This document shows, one piece after another, positions 17,190 to 26,443 of a stretch of DNA of 64,000 bases. Source of the stretch: an uncultured Lachnospiraceae bacterium. Its GTDB lineage: Bacteria; Bacillota; Clostridia; Lachnospirales; Lachnospiraceae. Below the pieces are notes generated by a model. That model was not told the DNA's origin. It saw only the letters and a list, made by a program, of their open reading frames with translations, and made no database searches. The stretch spans positions 21,147-85,146 of the forward strand of contig CAJUHP010000015.1 of assembly GCA_910586125.1 (NCBI GenBank), read 5' to 3'. A program made the translations under genes and the position numbers. Positions within the stretch are counted from its first letter, which is position 1. Each line of letters begins with the position of its first letter.

Positions 17190-19445
17190 CTACTCTACTC
17201 CGCGCCGGAAATGGCCTCTGGTATAGCTCTTCAGCAGATTTCCCGCCGCTTCCCCCTTCAGACAGCCCTCTAAGATCCGGCGCGTTTCCTTTTCATTTTC
17301 TATGGTAAACTGAATGCGCAGCGCCTTTAAATTCAGCGTTCTCCATTCTTCGGCGCAGTCGAGCAGATACAGCGGTTCACTGTTGTAAATCATATTCAGG
17401 CAGAAACGGCAGGCATTTCGCACCGCAAACCGCTTCTGGCGGCGATCCTTCATCCACAGAAGTTCCGGCCGGCCGCTACAGCCTGCGACCGTTCGTCTGA
17501 CACATTGGGCGGAAACCATAACAGGAAGATATCCGTAGACGATCAGCTCGCAGGGAAGCGGCGAATCTTTTGTCCGTCCCTTAAGTTCCCGGCTGTTTAA
17601 CTCGATCGGCAATGTCGCACCGGCCACGCCTCTCTCTGCCAGCAAGGCCGCGGCCGGCCGGTTGTATGTGTAGAGCGACGCATCCGCCCACAGATCCACA
17701 GCCGGCAGTTTTCCCGAAAGCCACGCCGCCTGATCCCAGGTATGCACAAGCCAGCCGTCTGCGTCGGCCTGCGCATATATTTTTCCCCTTTCTTCCAGAC
17801 GCCGTTTTGCCGCCGGCCTTACAATCATCGGCAGATTCAGATACAGAGAGCGGCCCTGCGGCCCGCCTTCCTGTTTCCAGCCTGCCAGCAGGCAAAGCGC
17901 CGCCGCCTCCTCCTCCTCTGTCATCGTGGCCAAATTCAGATAGATACGGCGGATAGAAGGGTAGGAAAGAGCTATTTTCAACTGCGGCAGGGTGTCTACT
18001 GACACGTTGATTTCTGGAGGTTCAGCGGCGTCCTTCTGACTTATCCCAAGACCGGCTGCTTTTCCCTCGATTCTGCCTGTGTTTTGTCCCTGCCGCAAAT
18101 CCTCCTTGCGGCGGTACTGCCCCAGGAGCGCCTGCACAAAGCTCTCCGCCGCCCTGCGGCGCAGCCCGTTGAGCTGTCCTACCGGAAGAAACCCTCTGCC
18201 GTCCGTCTCAATCTCCAGGCTTTCCCACTCAAACGGCGTGTCGCCCAGACGAAAAAATCGCTGCCGCAGCATCTCTTCCTCAAGCGGCTGATTTTTGGCC
18301 TCCTGCACGATCCCGGCGGTCTCTGTCACGGTCACAGGATCCTTTCGAGACACGTCTTCCTGCAAAATTTGTTCTATTGTTATTGTAGCAGGCTCGCCGG
18401 TAAAAAATCTTAATTTTCCTTTGATTTTTTCTTTCGATCCCTTTTGCAAAAACGAAGCTTCTTTTTCCCGCAGAAAAGGTTCCTCCACCGCTCGAAAATC
18501 CGGTTTATTTTCCAGGGAAATCATCTTATCCCGAAGCCCCTTGCTGGCGTATTCCGTATAACCGCCCCGGTCAAACAGCTCCCGCAGAAATCTTCGATCC
18601 TCCGGATCGACTAAATAGGACCCGCCGGATAATGCCAAATCCAAATATTTGCGGTAGACAGCCGTCACGCCGCCGGTATAGCGGGGGCTTTTCATACGCC
18701 CCTCTATTTTCAAAGAACAGGCGCCCGCCTCGATTAACTGCGGCAGACAGGACAGCGTGTCCATATCTTTCAGGTTCATCACATGGCTGCGGCCGGCCGC
18801 GGTCAGATTCTGACCGCTTTGCTGCACGTCATAGGGAAGACGGCAGGGCTGGGCGCAGCGGCCCCGATTGCCGCTGCGGCCTCCAATCAGGCTGCTGAGC
18901 AGACATTGACCCGAATAACAGTAGCAGATCGCTCCGTGGACAAACACCTCCACCTCCACCCCGGTCTGCGCCAAACTTTTGATCTCCGGGATCGTGATTT
19001 CTCTGGCTGTCACGACGCGGGTCACACCCAACTGCGCAAGAGTCCGCACGCCGTCCGCATCCAGCACGGTCATCTGCGTGCTCGCATGAACGGGCAGATC
19101 GGGAAAATCTCTCCGAATCTGGCTTAATACTCCCAAATCCTGCACCAAAACCGCATCCAGTCCAGCCTTATAAAAAGGAAGCAAATACGCGCGCAATCCG
19201 GCCAGCTCATCCTCCTTGAGAAGCGTATTCACGGTCAGGTACAGTTTTTTCCCCCGTACATGCACGTAATCCAGCGCCTCCAAAAGCCCCCCGCAATCCG
19301 GATTCTGCGCAAAAGCTCTGGCTCCAAAGCGGGGGCCTCCCATATAGACCGCATCCGCCCCAAAACGCAAGGCTTCCTTCAGCGATTCCATAGAGCCGGC
19401 CGGCGCCAGCAATTCCACTCTCTTTTTGCTTCTGTCTCTTTGCAC
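17190..19445 (-). CDS. U32 family peptidase with C-terminal DUF3656-type region
   Basis: A 751-residue protein starting VELLAPAGS, the usual U32 opening, with the signature EVFVHGAICYCYSGQC and CAQPCR, whose cysteines probably bind an Fe-S cluster. Related proteins (E. coli RlhA) hydroxylate C2501 of 23S rRNA and others act in tRNA modification, so RNA modification is more likely than collagen hydrolysis; this is inference. The long C-terminal half is typical of Clostridial members. The start is GTG (19443-19445) with GGGAG 6 bases upstream. ftsW follows almost directly. Confidence 0.88.
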   Translation of the reverse strand: MQRDRSKKRVELLAPAGSMESLKEALRFGADAVYMGGPRFGARAFAQNPDCGGLLEALDYVHVRGKKLYLTVNTLLKEDELAGLRAYLLPFYKAGLDAVLVQDLGVLSQIRRDFPDLPVHASTQMTVLDADGVRTLAQLGVTRVVTAREITIPEIKSLAQTGVEVEVFVHGAICYCYSGQCLLSSLIGGRSGNRGRCAQPCRLPYDVQQSGQNLTAAGRSHVMNLKDMDTLSCLPQLIEAGACSLKIEGRMKSPRYTGGVTAVYRKYLDLALSGGSYLVDPEDRRFLRELFDRGGYTEYASKGLRDKMISLENKPDFRAVEEPFLREKEASFLQKGSKEKIKGKLRFFTGEPATITIEQILQEDVSRKDPVTVTETAGIVQEAKNQPLEEEMLRQRFFRLGDTPFEWESLEIETDGRGFLPVGQLNGLRRRAAESFVQALLGQYRRKEDLRQGQNTGRIEGKAAGLGISQKDAAEPPEINVSVDTLPQLKIALSYPSIRRIYLNLATMTEEEEAAALCLLAGWKQEGGPQGRSLYLNLPMIVRPAAKRRLEERGKIYAQADADGWLVHTWDQAAWLSGKLPAVDLWADASLYTYNRPAAALLAERGVAGATLPIELNSRELKGRTKDSPLPCELIVYGYLPVMVSAQCVRRTVAGCSGRPELLWMKDRRQKRFAVRNACRFCLNMIYNSEPLYLLDCAEEWRTLNLKALRIQFTIENEKETRRILEGCLKGEAAGNLLKSYTRGHFRRGVE

Positions 19446-19597
19446 CTTGTTCTCCCGTTTTTCTCTATATTGGTTGCCTCGGCCGGATAAAAAAGAAAAG
19501 AGCTGCCCCTATTGCATCCGCGGGACGCCCTCCCTTTTATCCTTCCAGTGTTTTGCCATCCGGCAGAACTCTTTTCTGCCATCAGAACATACAGACT

Positions 19598-20260
19598 CTA
19601 CCTTCGTTTTCCGCGCTCCTCCATCCCGCTCATCTGCCTGCGGACCTTCTCCAGTTCTTCTCTGAGCGCCCTCTTCTCCTGTTCGGCTGTCTCCAGTTTC
19701 TTTCTCGTCTCTTCCCGTTCTCTGCGGACCTCTTCCAGACTCTTTGCCGCTTCCTCTTTCTCTTTTGCCGCATCCTCCAGGTCGTCCTTTGCGATCGCCA
19801 GCTCCAGCTCGGTCACTTCCTGCTTCTCTTTCAAACCTGCCAGCTCTTTTTTGACTGCTGTCAGTTCTTTCTTGACCGCCTTTCGCTCTTCCTCGCTCTT
19901 TGCCAGCTCTCTCTGCGTCTCTTCCAGCTTTTCTGTCTGTGCATCCAGCTTCATCTGCACGGCCACCAGATCATGCTTTACATGATAGGTTTCCTTCTCC
20001 TGGGAGGCCACCTTTTTCTCTGCCGAGGCTACCTGCCGGCGCATCTTAAAGACATCGTCCGCCAGGTTCATCTCCAGCAGTACATTCTGATAGTCGGACG
20101 ACAGGCGCAGAAATCCCTGCTGCCCGCGCAGCTCACTGACCTTGGTATTCACATAGGCCGCTACCTTCTGCAGATATTCCTCTTCCTCAAAACCGCCCAG
20201 CGTGTACACTTTACCGGCGATATAGACATCTGTATAGTTTTTCTTCTCCATGCCTGCCAT
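19598..20260 (-). CDS. zapA: cell division protein ZapA with long coiled-coil tail
   Basis: The N-terminal 70 residues match ZapA, which binds and bundles FtsZ at the division ring (VYIAGKVYTLGGFEEEEYLQKVAAYVN). A Glu/Lys/Leu-rich coiled coil of about 150 residues follows, so at 220 residues it is about twice the size of classical ZapA, as is common in Lachnospiraceae. The start is ATG at 20258-20260 or the ATG three codons later; an upstream in-frame ATG at 20320 would lie at or before the predicted transcription start and is rejected. It heads the transcript leading to U32-ftsW-pbp. Confidence 0.85.
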   Translation of the reverse strand: MAGMEKKNYTDVYIAGKVYTLGGFEEEEYLQKVAAYVNTKVSELRGQQGFLRLSSDYQNVLLEMNLADDVFKMRRQVASAEKKVASQEKETYHVKHDLVAVQMKLDAQTEKLEETQRELAKSEEERKAVKKELTAVKKELAGLKEKQEVTELELAIAKDDLEDAAKEKEEAAKSLEEVRREREETRKKLETAEQEKRALREELEKVRRQMSGMEERGKRR

Positions 20261-20308
20261 TCTGACATATCCCAAACCGGAATCTGCCGCCTCCTTAATT
20301 CTTGTTAT

Positions 20309-20337
20309 ATTATAGCGCATTTTGGCAGGAAATACAA
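20309..20337 (-). promoter_or_regulatory. promoter for zapA
   Basis: TTGTAT (20332-20337), 17 bp, TATAAT (20309-20314). It lies between the ruvB stop and zapA and helps decide the zapA start. Confidence 0.75.
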
Positions 20338-20342
20338 GTTAG

Positions 20343-21332
20343 TTACTTCAGGCCCAGATGACGGTATGCCGCGTCCGTCACCACGCGGCCTCTGGGTGTC
20401 CGGTTAATCAACCCGCTTTTAATCAAATACGGCTCGTATACATCCTCCAGAGTTCCCACATCCTCTCCAAGAGCCGCCGCCAGCGTTTCCAGCCCGACCG
20501 GACCGCCTCCGAATTTTTCGATCATCAGATTTAAGATATTCCGGTCCATCTGATCGAGCCCCAGACGGTCCACCTCCAGCAAGTCCAAAGCTTCATGAGC
20601 CACCGCCGCCGTGACGGTGCCGCCATGCCGCACCTGCGCATAGTCCCGCACCCGTTTGAGAAAACGGTTTGCCAGGCGGGGGGTTCCCCTGGAACGGGAC
20701 GCAATCTCCGCCGCGCCGGCCGTATCGATTTCCACCTCCAGCACCCCAGCCGAGCGCTGTACAATGGTCTGAAGCTCTTTCGGCGTATAGTACTCCAGAC
20801 GGTAGATAACACCGAACCGATCCCGCAGCGGTGCGGTCAGAAGTCCGGCTCTGGTTGTGGCTCCCACCAATGTAAATTTCGGCAGATCCAGGCGGATAGA
20901 ACGAGCCGTAGGTCCCTTCCCGATTAAAATGTCAATGGCGAAGTCTTCCATGGCCGGATACAGCACCTCTTCCACCTGCCGGTTCAGGCGGTGGATCTCG
21001 TCCACAAACAGCACGTCGCCCTCTTTCAGATTGTTCAGAATCGCCGCCATGTCGCCGGGTTTTTCAATCGCTGGTCCGGATGTGATCTTCATGCTGACCC
21101 CCATCTCCGCGGCAATAATACCCGAAAGAGTCGTCTTGCCCAGACCCGGCGGCCCGTACAGCAGAACATGGTCGAGCGGTTCTCCCCGGTCTTTCGCCGC
21201 ACGAATATAGATATCCAGCATACTTTTCAGTTTTTCCTGGCCGATATATTCTCTCAGAGCCTGAGGGCGCAAATTGCCTTCAATATGCACATCCTCTTCC
21301 ATAAATTCTGTCGTAATCATCCGCTTTTCCAT
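20343..21332 (-). CDS. ruvB: Holliday junction branch migration DNA helicase RuvB
   Basis: AAA+ motor driving branch migration with RuvA. The 329 residues are full length. Walker A is GPPGLGKTT, Walker B is VDEIHRL, and the arginine-finger and sensor region GATTRAG and the C-terminal winged helix ([12 protein letters not shown]) are present. The ATG at 21330-21332 has only a weak upstream site; an ATG four codons later has GGAAAAGCGG. It lies 23 bases after ruvA. No ruvC is present, as in most Firmicutes. Confidence 0.96.
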   Translation of the reverse strand: MEKRMITTEFMEEDVHIEGNLRPQALREYIGQEKLKSMLDIYIRAAKDRGEPLDHVLLYGPPGLGKTTLSGIIAAEMGVSMKITSGPAIEKPGDMAAILNNLKEGDVLFVDEIHRLNRQVEEVLYPAMEDFAIDILIGKGPTARSIRLDLPKFTLVGATTRAGLLTAPLRDRFGVIYRLEYYTPKELQTIVQRSAGVLEVEIDTAGAAEIASRSRGTPRLANRFLKRVRDYAQVRHGGTVTAAVAHEALDLLEVDRLGLDQMDRNILNLMIEKFGGGPVGLETLAAALGEDVGTLEDVYEPYLIKSGLINRTPRGRVVTDAAYRHLGLK

Positions 21333-21355
21333 CTGTCTTCGCCCTTACCATCTAC

Positions 21356-21949
21356 TCAAATCTGCCTGAGTGCCGATTTAATGAGTTCTTCCACACTGCT
21401 GCCGGTAGCCGCACGAACCGCCCGCATGGCATCGCTGGCCGAATACCCAAGCGACGCCAGCGCCTGCACCGCCTCGTCTCTGTATACCTCCTCGTTTTCG
21501 GAAGGCGCCTGTGCATTTTGTGATAATTTCAGTTGTATTGCTTCCGCTAAACTCAGTTTATCCTTCAGCTCCAGGATACATTTCTGAGCTGTCTTTTTTC
21601 CGATGCCGGGCGCCCGCGAGATCGCCGCCGCATCCTCTGCCAGAACGGCAAAGCGCAGCTCGTCCGGCGTCAGTACCGACAAAATCCCCAGAGCGGCCTT
21701 CGGCCCGATTCCGTTCACTCCGATCAGCATCCGAAACATGCGCACGTCGTCGCGCCGAAAAAAGCCGTACAAACTCATGGCATCTTCTTTCACCTGAAAA
21801 TGCGTAAATAGCTTTACCGGAGAGCCAGTTTTGGGAAGCTCCCGAAACAGAGACGCCGGCACCATAATATAGTATCCGACTCCCGAGGCTTCCACCACCA
21901 CGCCATCCTCCAGGATCTCCGTCAGTTCGCCTTTGATATATGAAATCAT
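21356..21949 (-). CDS. ruvA: Holliday junction branch migration protein RuvA
   Basis: Forms the tetramer that clamps Holliday junctions. The 197 residues carry the N-terminal OB domain (MISYIKGELTEI), tandem helix-hairpin-helix motifs (GVNGIGPKAALGIL and APGIGKKTAQKCILELKDK) and a C-terminal RuvB-binding domain (QALASLGYS). The ATG at 21947-21949 has GGAGAGCGG upstream; the frame continues 15 codons further but without family similarity. A promoter lies at 21983-22011. Confidence 0.95.
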   Translation of the reverse strand: MISYIKGELTEILEDGVVVEASGVGYYIMVPASLFRELPKTGSPVKLFTHFQVKEDAMSLYGFFRRDDVRMFRMLIGVNGIGPKAALGILSVLTPDELRFAVLAEDAAAISRAPGIGKKTAQKCILELKDKLSLAEAIQLKLSQNAQAPSENEEVYRDEAVQALASLGYSASDAMRAVRAATGSSVEELIKSALRQI

Positions 21950-21982
21950 TTTCCGCTCTCCTGCCCGTTTTTTTCTATCATG

Positions 21983-22011
21983 AGTATAGCACATTTTCCA
22001 GCCACTGGCAA
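21983..22011 (-). promoter_or_regulatory. promoter for ruvAB
   Basis: TTGCCA (22006-22011), 17 bp, TATACT (21983-21988), immediately downstream of the cysK stop. Confidence 0.7.
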
Positions 22012-22038
22012 CCAGAATCGTACAAATGTTCGCAGGAT

Positions 22039-22989
22039 TTACTCCTCCGATTCGCTCTCTTCCTCATACAGAGAGGTAGACAGATAGCGGTCCCCGGTGT
22101 CAGGCAGAAGAACCACAATATTTTTATCCAGATAATCCGGATCGGCCGCCAGCGTCATGGCCGCCCACAGTGCAGCGCCCGAAGAGATTCCGGTCAAAAT
22201 GCCCTCGGCGCAGGCCAGGCAGCGAGCCGCTTCATATGCCTCGTCCTCCGTCACGGTCACAATCTCATCATACACCTGCGTATCCAGAAGCTCCGGAACA
22301 AAATTGGCGCCGATTCCCTGAAGGCCGTGCGCGCCGGTCTTTCCCTCCGACAATAACGGCGAGGAGGCCGGTTCCACGGCAATCACCTTTATCTTTGGAT
22401 TCTGACGTTTTAAGTACCGTCCAGTCCCTGTAATGGTACCGCCCGTTCCAATCCCGGCCACAAATACATCCACCTGGCCGTCTGTATCCTCCCAGATCTC
22501 CGGACCCGTAGAAATCTCGTGCGCTCTGGCATTGGCCGGATTGCCAAACTGATCCGGGATAAAGCTGTCCGGAATCTCTTCTGCCAGCTCTTTTGCCCTG
22601 TCAACCGCTCCCTGCATTCCCTTGGCGCCTTCTGTCAGAACCAGCTCTGCCCCATATGCCGCCAGCAGTTTCCTGCGCTCCGCGCTCATGGTATCCGGCA
22701 TGGTAAGAATCACCCGGTATCCTTTCGGCACGCCAAGAGCCGCCAGACCAATGCCCGTATTGCCGGAGGTCGGCTCGATTATCGTCCCTCCCGGCTTCAG
22801 CCTCCCGGAAGTTTCCGCTTCCCGGATCATGCGGAGAGCCGCCCGGTCTTTGACGCTGCCCGCCGGATTCAGATATTCCAATTTTAACAGCAGCCGCCCG
22901 TAAAGCCCCTGTTCATGCCGCAGCCGAAACGCATCCAACAACGGCGTTTTTCCCACCAGCTCCTCTATGCTTCGATATACCTTTGCCAT
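22039..22989 (-). CDS. cysK: O-acetylserine sulfhydrylase (cysteine synthase)
   Basis: PLP enzyme making L-cysteine from O-acetylserine and sulfide. The 316 residues carry the PLP lysine at K47 in AGSVKDRA, the substrate loop TSGNTG (about 75-80) and the phosphate-binding GIGTGGTITG (about 180). It has the usual CysK length with a short acidic tail. AGGAGGAGCAG precedes the ATG. It follows the MATE gene by 35 bases, so co-transcription from the MATE promoter is likely. No adjacent cysE and no leader regulator is seen. Confidence 0.94.
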   Translation of the reverse strand: MAKVYRSIEELVGKTPLLDAFRLRHEQGLYGRLLLKLEYLNPAGSVKDRAALRMIREAETSGRLKPGGTIIEPTSGNTGIGLAALGVPKGYRVILTMPDTMSAERRKLLAAYGAELVLTEGAKGMQGAVDRAKELAEEIPDSFIPDQFGNPANARAHEISTGPEIWEDTDGQVDVFVAGIGTGGTITGTGRYLKRQNPKIKVIAVEPASSPLLSEGKTGAHGLQGIGANFVPELLDTQVYDEIVTVTEDEAYEAARCLACAEGILTGISSGAALWAAMTLAADPDYLDKNIVVLLPDTGDRYLSTSLYEEESESEE

Positions 22990-23024
22990 TTATTCTGCTC
23001 CTCCTTTTGATTTTTCTGTCTCCC

Positions 23025-24389
23025 TTATGTTTCACGCTGAGACACTTTCATAATCTTCCTTGCCCGGCTGAAACACAGATAATATAAAATGAATAACAGC
23101 GATGTAACTGCCCAGCTAACCGGATAGATGACTAAAACTGTCTGAAACTTTGGCCGCAGCGGCGTCACAGCAAAAACCCACAGTACACGCAGCACACAGA
23201 AGCCGCCGCCCGTCAGCAGCATGGGAACCACCGAATCTCCCATTCCCCGCAGTGCGCCGGACAAAATCTCAGCGCATACATATGCAAAGAAAAACGGAGC
23301 CAGAAAACATAAAATCTCCTGCCCTTTTTCCAATACCACCGGGTCATCAATAAACAGCAGATAGATTTTGCTGCCAAAACAATATAAAATGGTACTCATC
23401 ATAACAGCGCCGGTCATAGCCATAAGGATACACTCCCGGATTCCTCTGCGAATCCGATCATATTTCACAGCGCCGTAATTCTGTCCTGCAAATGTGGTGA
23501 TTGAAATCCCAAACGCACTGATCATCATCCAGAACAGGCCGTCAATTTTGCCGTAAGCCGCCCAGGCCGCCACCGTATCCGTGCCAAAAGTATTGACGCT
23601 GGCCTGAATAATCACGTTGGACATGGAATGCATCATGGACTGAAAAGCGGTGGGCAGACCGATCCGAAATACATTTCTGAGAATTCCCATATCGAAACGG
23701 ATTTTCTTGGGAATGATCCGAAAAGACTCTTGGGTTCGCGTCAGGACCGCCATCACAAGCAGCGCACTGGCAAGCTGAGAAAGAATGGTCGCCAGACCGG
23801 CTCCCAGAACGCCCCAGGAGAACACCGCTACAAACAGCAGATCCAGCACAATATTGACAAAACAGCTTGCTATCAGAAAATACAGAGGTCTGCGGGAATC
23901 TCCGACAGCCCGCAGGATAGCGGCCCCCATATTGTAGACCAGATTGGCGATCACACCGCAGAAATAAATCCGGATATAAGTGAGAGAATAGGGCATCACA
24001 TCCTCCGGCGTCTGCATCCAGCGAAGCGCAACCGGTGCGATTCCCAGCCCTACTGCCATCAAAATCAAGCCGCCGGCAACAGCCAGAGCCATAGCGGTAT
24101 GTACAGCCAGACTGACCTGCTCCGGCCGGCCGGCTCCATAGTACTGAGACACGATAACCGATGCACCGGAAGACAGGCCGATAAAAAAGCTGACCAGCAA
24201 GTTAATCAGCGTGCCTGTTGTTCCTCCCACCGCCGACAGCGCCTCTTTTCCCAGATAATTGCCGACAATCATCGCGTCCGCTGTGTTGTAAAGCTGCTGA
24301 AAAAAGGTTCCCAGCAAAATCGGAAAGAAAAAAAACAAAATCTGTTTCCAGATCACGCCCGTGGTCTGATCTCCCGTAGCCGCTTTCAT
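23025..24389 (-). CDS. MATE family efflux transporter
   Basis: A 454-residue polytopic membrane protein with about twelve hydrophobic segments and the MATE features QLYNTADAMIVGNYLG near the N-terminus and a repeated half-site (PTAFQSMMHSMSNVI) near residue 245. It probably exports cationic compounds in exchange for Na+ or H+; the substrate is unknown. AAGGAGGAACG precedes the ATG. It has a strong promoter at 24434-24462 and is followed by cysK. Confidence 0.92.
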   Translation of the reverse strand: MKAATGDQTTGVIWKQILFFFFPILLGTFFQQLYNTADAMIVGNYLGKEALSAVGGTTGTLINLLVSFFIGLSSGASVIVSQYYGAGRPEQVSLAVHTAMALAVAGGLILMAVGLGIAPVALRWMQTPEDVMPYSLTYIRIYFCGVIANLVYNMGAAILRAVGDSRRPLYFLIASCFVNIVLDLLFVAVFSWGVLGAGLATILSQLASALLVMAVLTRTQESFRIIPKKIRFDMGILRNVFRIGLPTAFQSMMHSMSNVIIQASVNTFGTDTVAAWAAYGKIDGLFWMMISAFGISITTFAGQNYGAVKYDRIRRGIRECILMAMTGAVMMSTILYCFGSKIYLLFIDDPVVLEKGQEILCFLAPFFFAYVCAEILSGALRGMGDSVVPMLLTGGGFCVLRVLWVFAVTPLRPKFQTVLVIYPVSWAVTSLLFILYYLCFSRARKIMKVSQRET

Positions 24390-24433
24390 AGGAGCGTTCC
24401 TCCTTGTTATCCTCTAAGTATCACTGCGAATGG

Positions 24434-24462
24434 ATTATAGTACGAAACGAGGAATGAGTCAA
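24434..24462 (-). promoter_or_regulatory. promoter for the MATE transporter gene
   Basis: TTGACT (24457-24462), 17 bp, TATAAT (24434-24439). Confidence 0.78.
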
Positions 24463-24512
24463 GCAGATCTCGTTTTATCCTATGCCGGATATAAGCAAAG
24501 ATTTACAAGCGA

Positions 24513-24559
24513 AAAAAAGAACCGCACAGGCCAAGTATATAGCCTGTCGGTTCTTTTTT
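24513..24559 (-). terminator. rho-independent terminator after pckA
   Basis: The stem pairs AAGAACCG-CAGGC with GCCTG-CGGTTCTT around a short loop. A-runs and T-runs on both flanks make it usable from either strand. It separates pckA from the MATE promoter. Confidence 0.85.
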
Positions 24560-24567
24560 GGTTTTGT

Positions 24568-26265
24568 TTAGTTCAGTTCTGCCACAACCTTCTTTATGGC
24601 CTCCAGAGCGTCATCGGGCAGCTTGTCATAGCCTTCCTTCGCTACCGCAAAATTCTCGATCTCATTGACGCGGTCGGTCATGCGGGCCTTTAACTGGCCG
24701 ACATATTCCGGATCGTTCATATCAGGCACAAAGCCTTCCCAGTCCAGAATCTCAATGTCGGAGAACGGACCCCACTTATGGAATTCTGCCTTGCCTTCCA
24801 CAATCGCTTCCAGAATGCCCAGCGTATCGGCAGGTTTTACCTTCTTGCCCATAAAATCGCCGGTGTTGACGATGTAGCAATCCACGTTCTTCTCTTCCAC
24901 CAGCTTCTTGAACTTCTCATAGTCGTTCGCCAGAGGATAGGTGCGGAACGGGTTGGCGTAAGGAACTACCACCAGCTTATTCGGATCGACGCCGGGAGCC
25001 AGACGCTCTGCGGAGGAACGCTTGGTAGCCAGAGTCGCGCCCATAACGGAAGCCAAGGAAGCGCCCTTTAATTTTACAACCGGCGGAATCGTCGGGTCTT
25101 TCATGATCCAGAAAATCGCATTTACCGGAGCATCGATCCGATCCACGCGGTTCGGGGACCACAGTTTGGACTTGATCGCACGGCCGTTGCCGTTGCGGAT
25201 ATCCTCCGTCACAAGCTGCAGTTTGCCGTCCTCGTCCAGAGTGGCGGAGCAGTTCTGAGCGGTCAGCAGATACGTATTGTCGTCGCAGCCGGTCGGATAG
25301 TCCGCTGTCTTGTCAAAATACGTAGGCTCCAGAGCGATGGAAGCGCAGGTGTCGGTATTGATGATGAAAGCATCGTCGTGCAGCACCTTGATCTCGTACT
25401 TGCCGCCGTGCTTGGCATGGGTCAGCGTGGACTTGCCGGAGCCGGACAGGCCGTATACGGATGCCACGTACTTGCTGCCGTCCGCCAGCAGATATTCTTT
25501 CTGGCCGCCGTGGCAGGAAGCGTAGCCGTTGCGGTTGGCAATGGCCCAAGCCATGGTCAAAGTGCCTTTCTTATGTTCGCCAAAGTAACGCATACCCAGG
25601 ATGCAGGCGCAGTTGGTCTCGGTGTTGAAGTAGCACAGAGTCTTCTTCTGCGGATCGGACAGACAGTCTAAGGACACATTGGGACGATCGGAACCAGCCC
25701 ACTGCGGATCGGAGAAGATATAGATATCCGCTTCCTTGCCGTCGCCTACCGGCTTGGATTTCTTGTACATCTTCACATATTCATCGGACATGTACTGGAA
25801 GTTCAGCATCCAGTTGTACATGATGTTCTCTTCGCCTTCAGGAATCAGCAGATGAGCCTTTACCATAAACTCGGGGTCCAGTCCCACAAACACTTCAGCG
25901 TGATACATGGTCTTCCAGCGGGATTCGTAAATCGCATCCATGGCTACGATATCCAGAGCCGCACAGTTTACGCCGGGTTCGCCGGAAATGCGGCGGGCCG
26001 TGGCATAACGGCCGGTGATCGCGCCGTCGTTAAACAGCAGAACTTTCGCGTCCTTCTCCAGACCGAACTCCTCGCCTCTGTATACGGGCATGTCGGTCAC
26101 GATGGTGCCGGGAGAATTCTTCGCCAATTCATAGGCTTCTTTCAAAGTATTGACTTTTACCACGTTATTGCCGTAGAATGCGGCTTCGATGATCGACCGG
26201 GTTTTGGAAAAGCCGACTTTTCCCTTTCCGATCTCACTGATGGGATAATATGCTTTCGTTGACAT
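24568..26265 (-). CDS. pckA: phosphoenolpyruvate carboxykinase (ATP)
   Basis: Interconverts oxaloacetate and PEP with ATP/ADP; in anaerobes it often runs toward oxaloacetate and conserves energy. The 565 residues are slightly longer than E. coli PckA. Visible are the kinase P-loop GLSGSGKST, the metal and substrate residues around VLHDDAFIIN, and KSKLWSPNRVDRIDAPVNA. The strong GAGGAGG site, good promoter and codon choice suggest high expression. A 5' leader of about 80 bases separates promoter and start. Confidence 0.95.
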   Translation of the reverse strand: MSTKAYYPISEIGKGKVGFSKTRSIIEAAFYGNNVVKVNTLKEAYELAKNSPGTIVTDMPVYRGEEFGLEKDAKVLLFNDGAITGRYATARRISGEPGVNCAALDIVAMDAIYESRWKTMYHAEVFVGLDPEFMVKAHLLIPEGEENIMYNWMLNFQYMSDEYVKMYKKSKPVGDGKEADIYIFSDPQWAGSDRPNVSLDCLSDPQKKTLCYFNTETNCACILGMRYFGEHKKGTLTMAWAIANRNGYASCHGGQKEYLLADGSKYVASVYGLSGSGKSTLTHAKHGGKYEIKVLHDDAFIINTDTCASIALEPTYFDKTADYPTGCDDNTYLLTAQNCSATLDEDGKLQLVTEDIRNGNGRAIKSKLWSPNRVDRIDAPVNAIFWIMKDPTIPPVVKLKGASLASVMGATLATKRSSAERLAPGVDPNKLVVVPYANPFRTYPLANDYEKFKKLVEEKNVDCYIVNTGDFMGKKVKPADTLGILEAIVEGKAEFHKWGPFSDIEILDWEGFVPDMNDPEYVGQLKARMTDRVNEIENFAVAKEGYDKLPDDALEAIKKVVAELN

Positions 26266-26352
26266 ATTATACGTCCTCCTCTGTCATAATGATATTCTGT
26301 GGCTTCTGAAGCTCTGCCTCCGAAGGTTTTATACCCCCGGAACATTGATCTT

Positions 26353-26381
26353 ATTATCTCTCTTTTTTCTCGAAATGTCAA
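26353..26381 (-). promoter_or_regulatory. promoter for pckA
   Basis: A perfect -35 TTGACA (26376-26381), 17 bp, GATAAT (26353-26358). Confidence 0.8.
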
Positions 26382-26443
26382 TCACTATTCTGTTTATAAA
26401 ATGTCATTTTTATGGCATGAAATATTGCAATTGTTCCAATTTT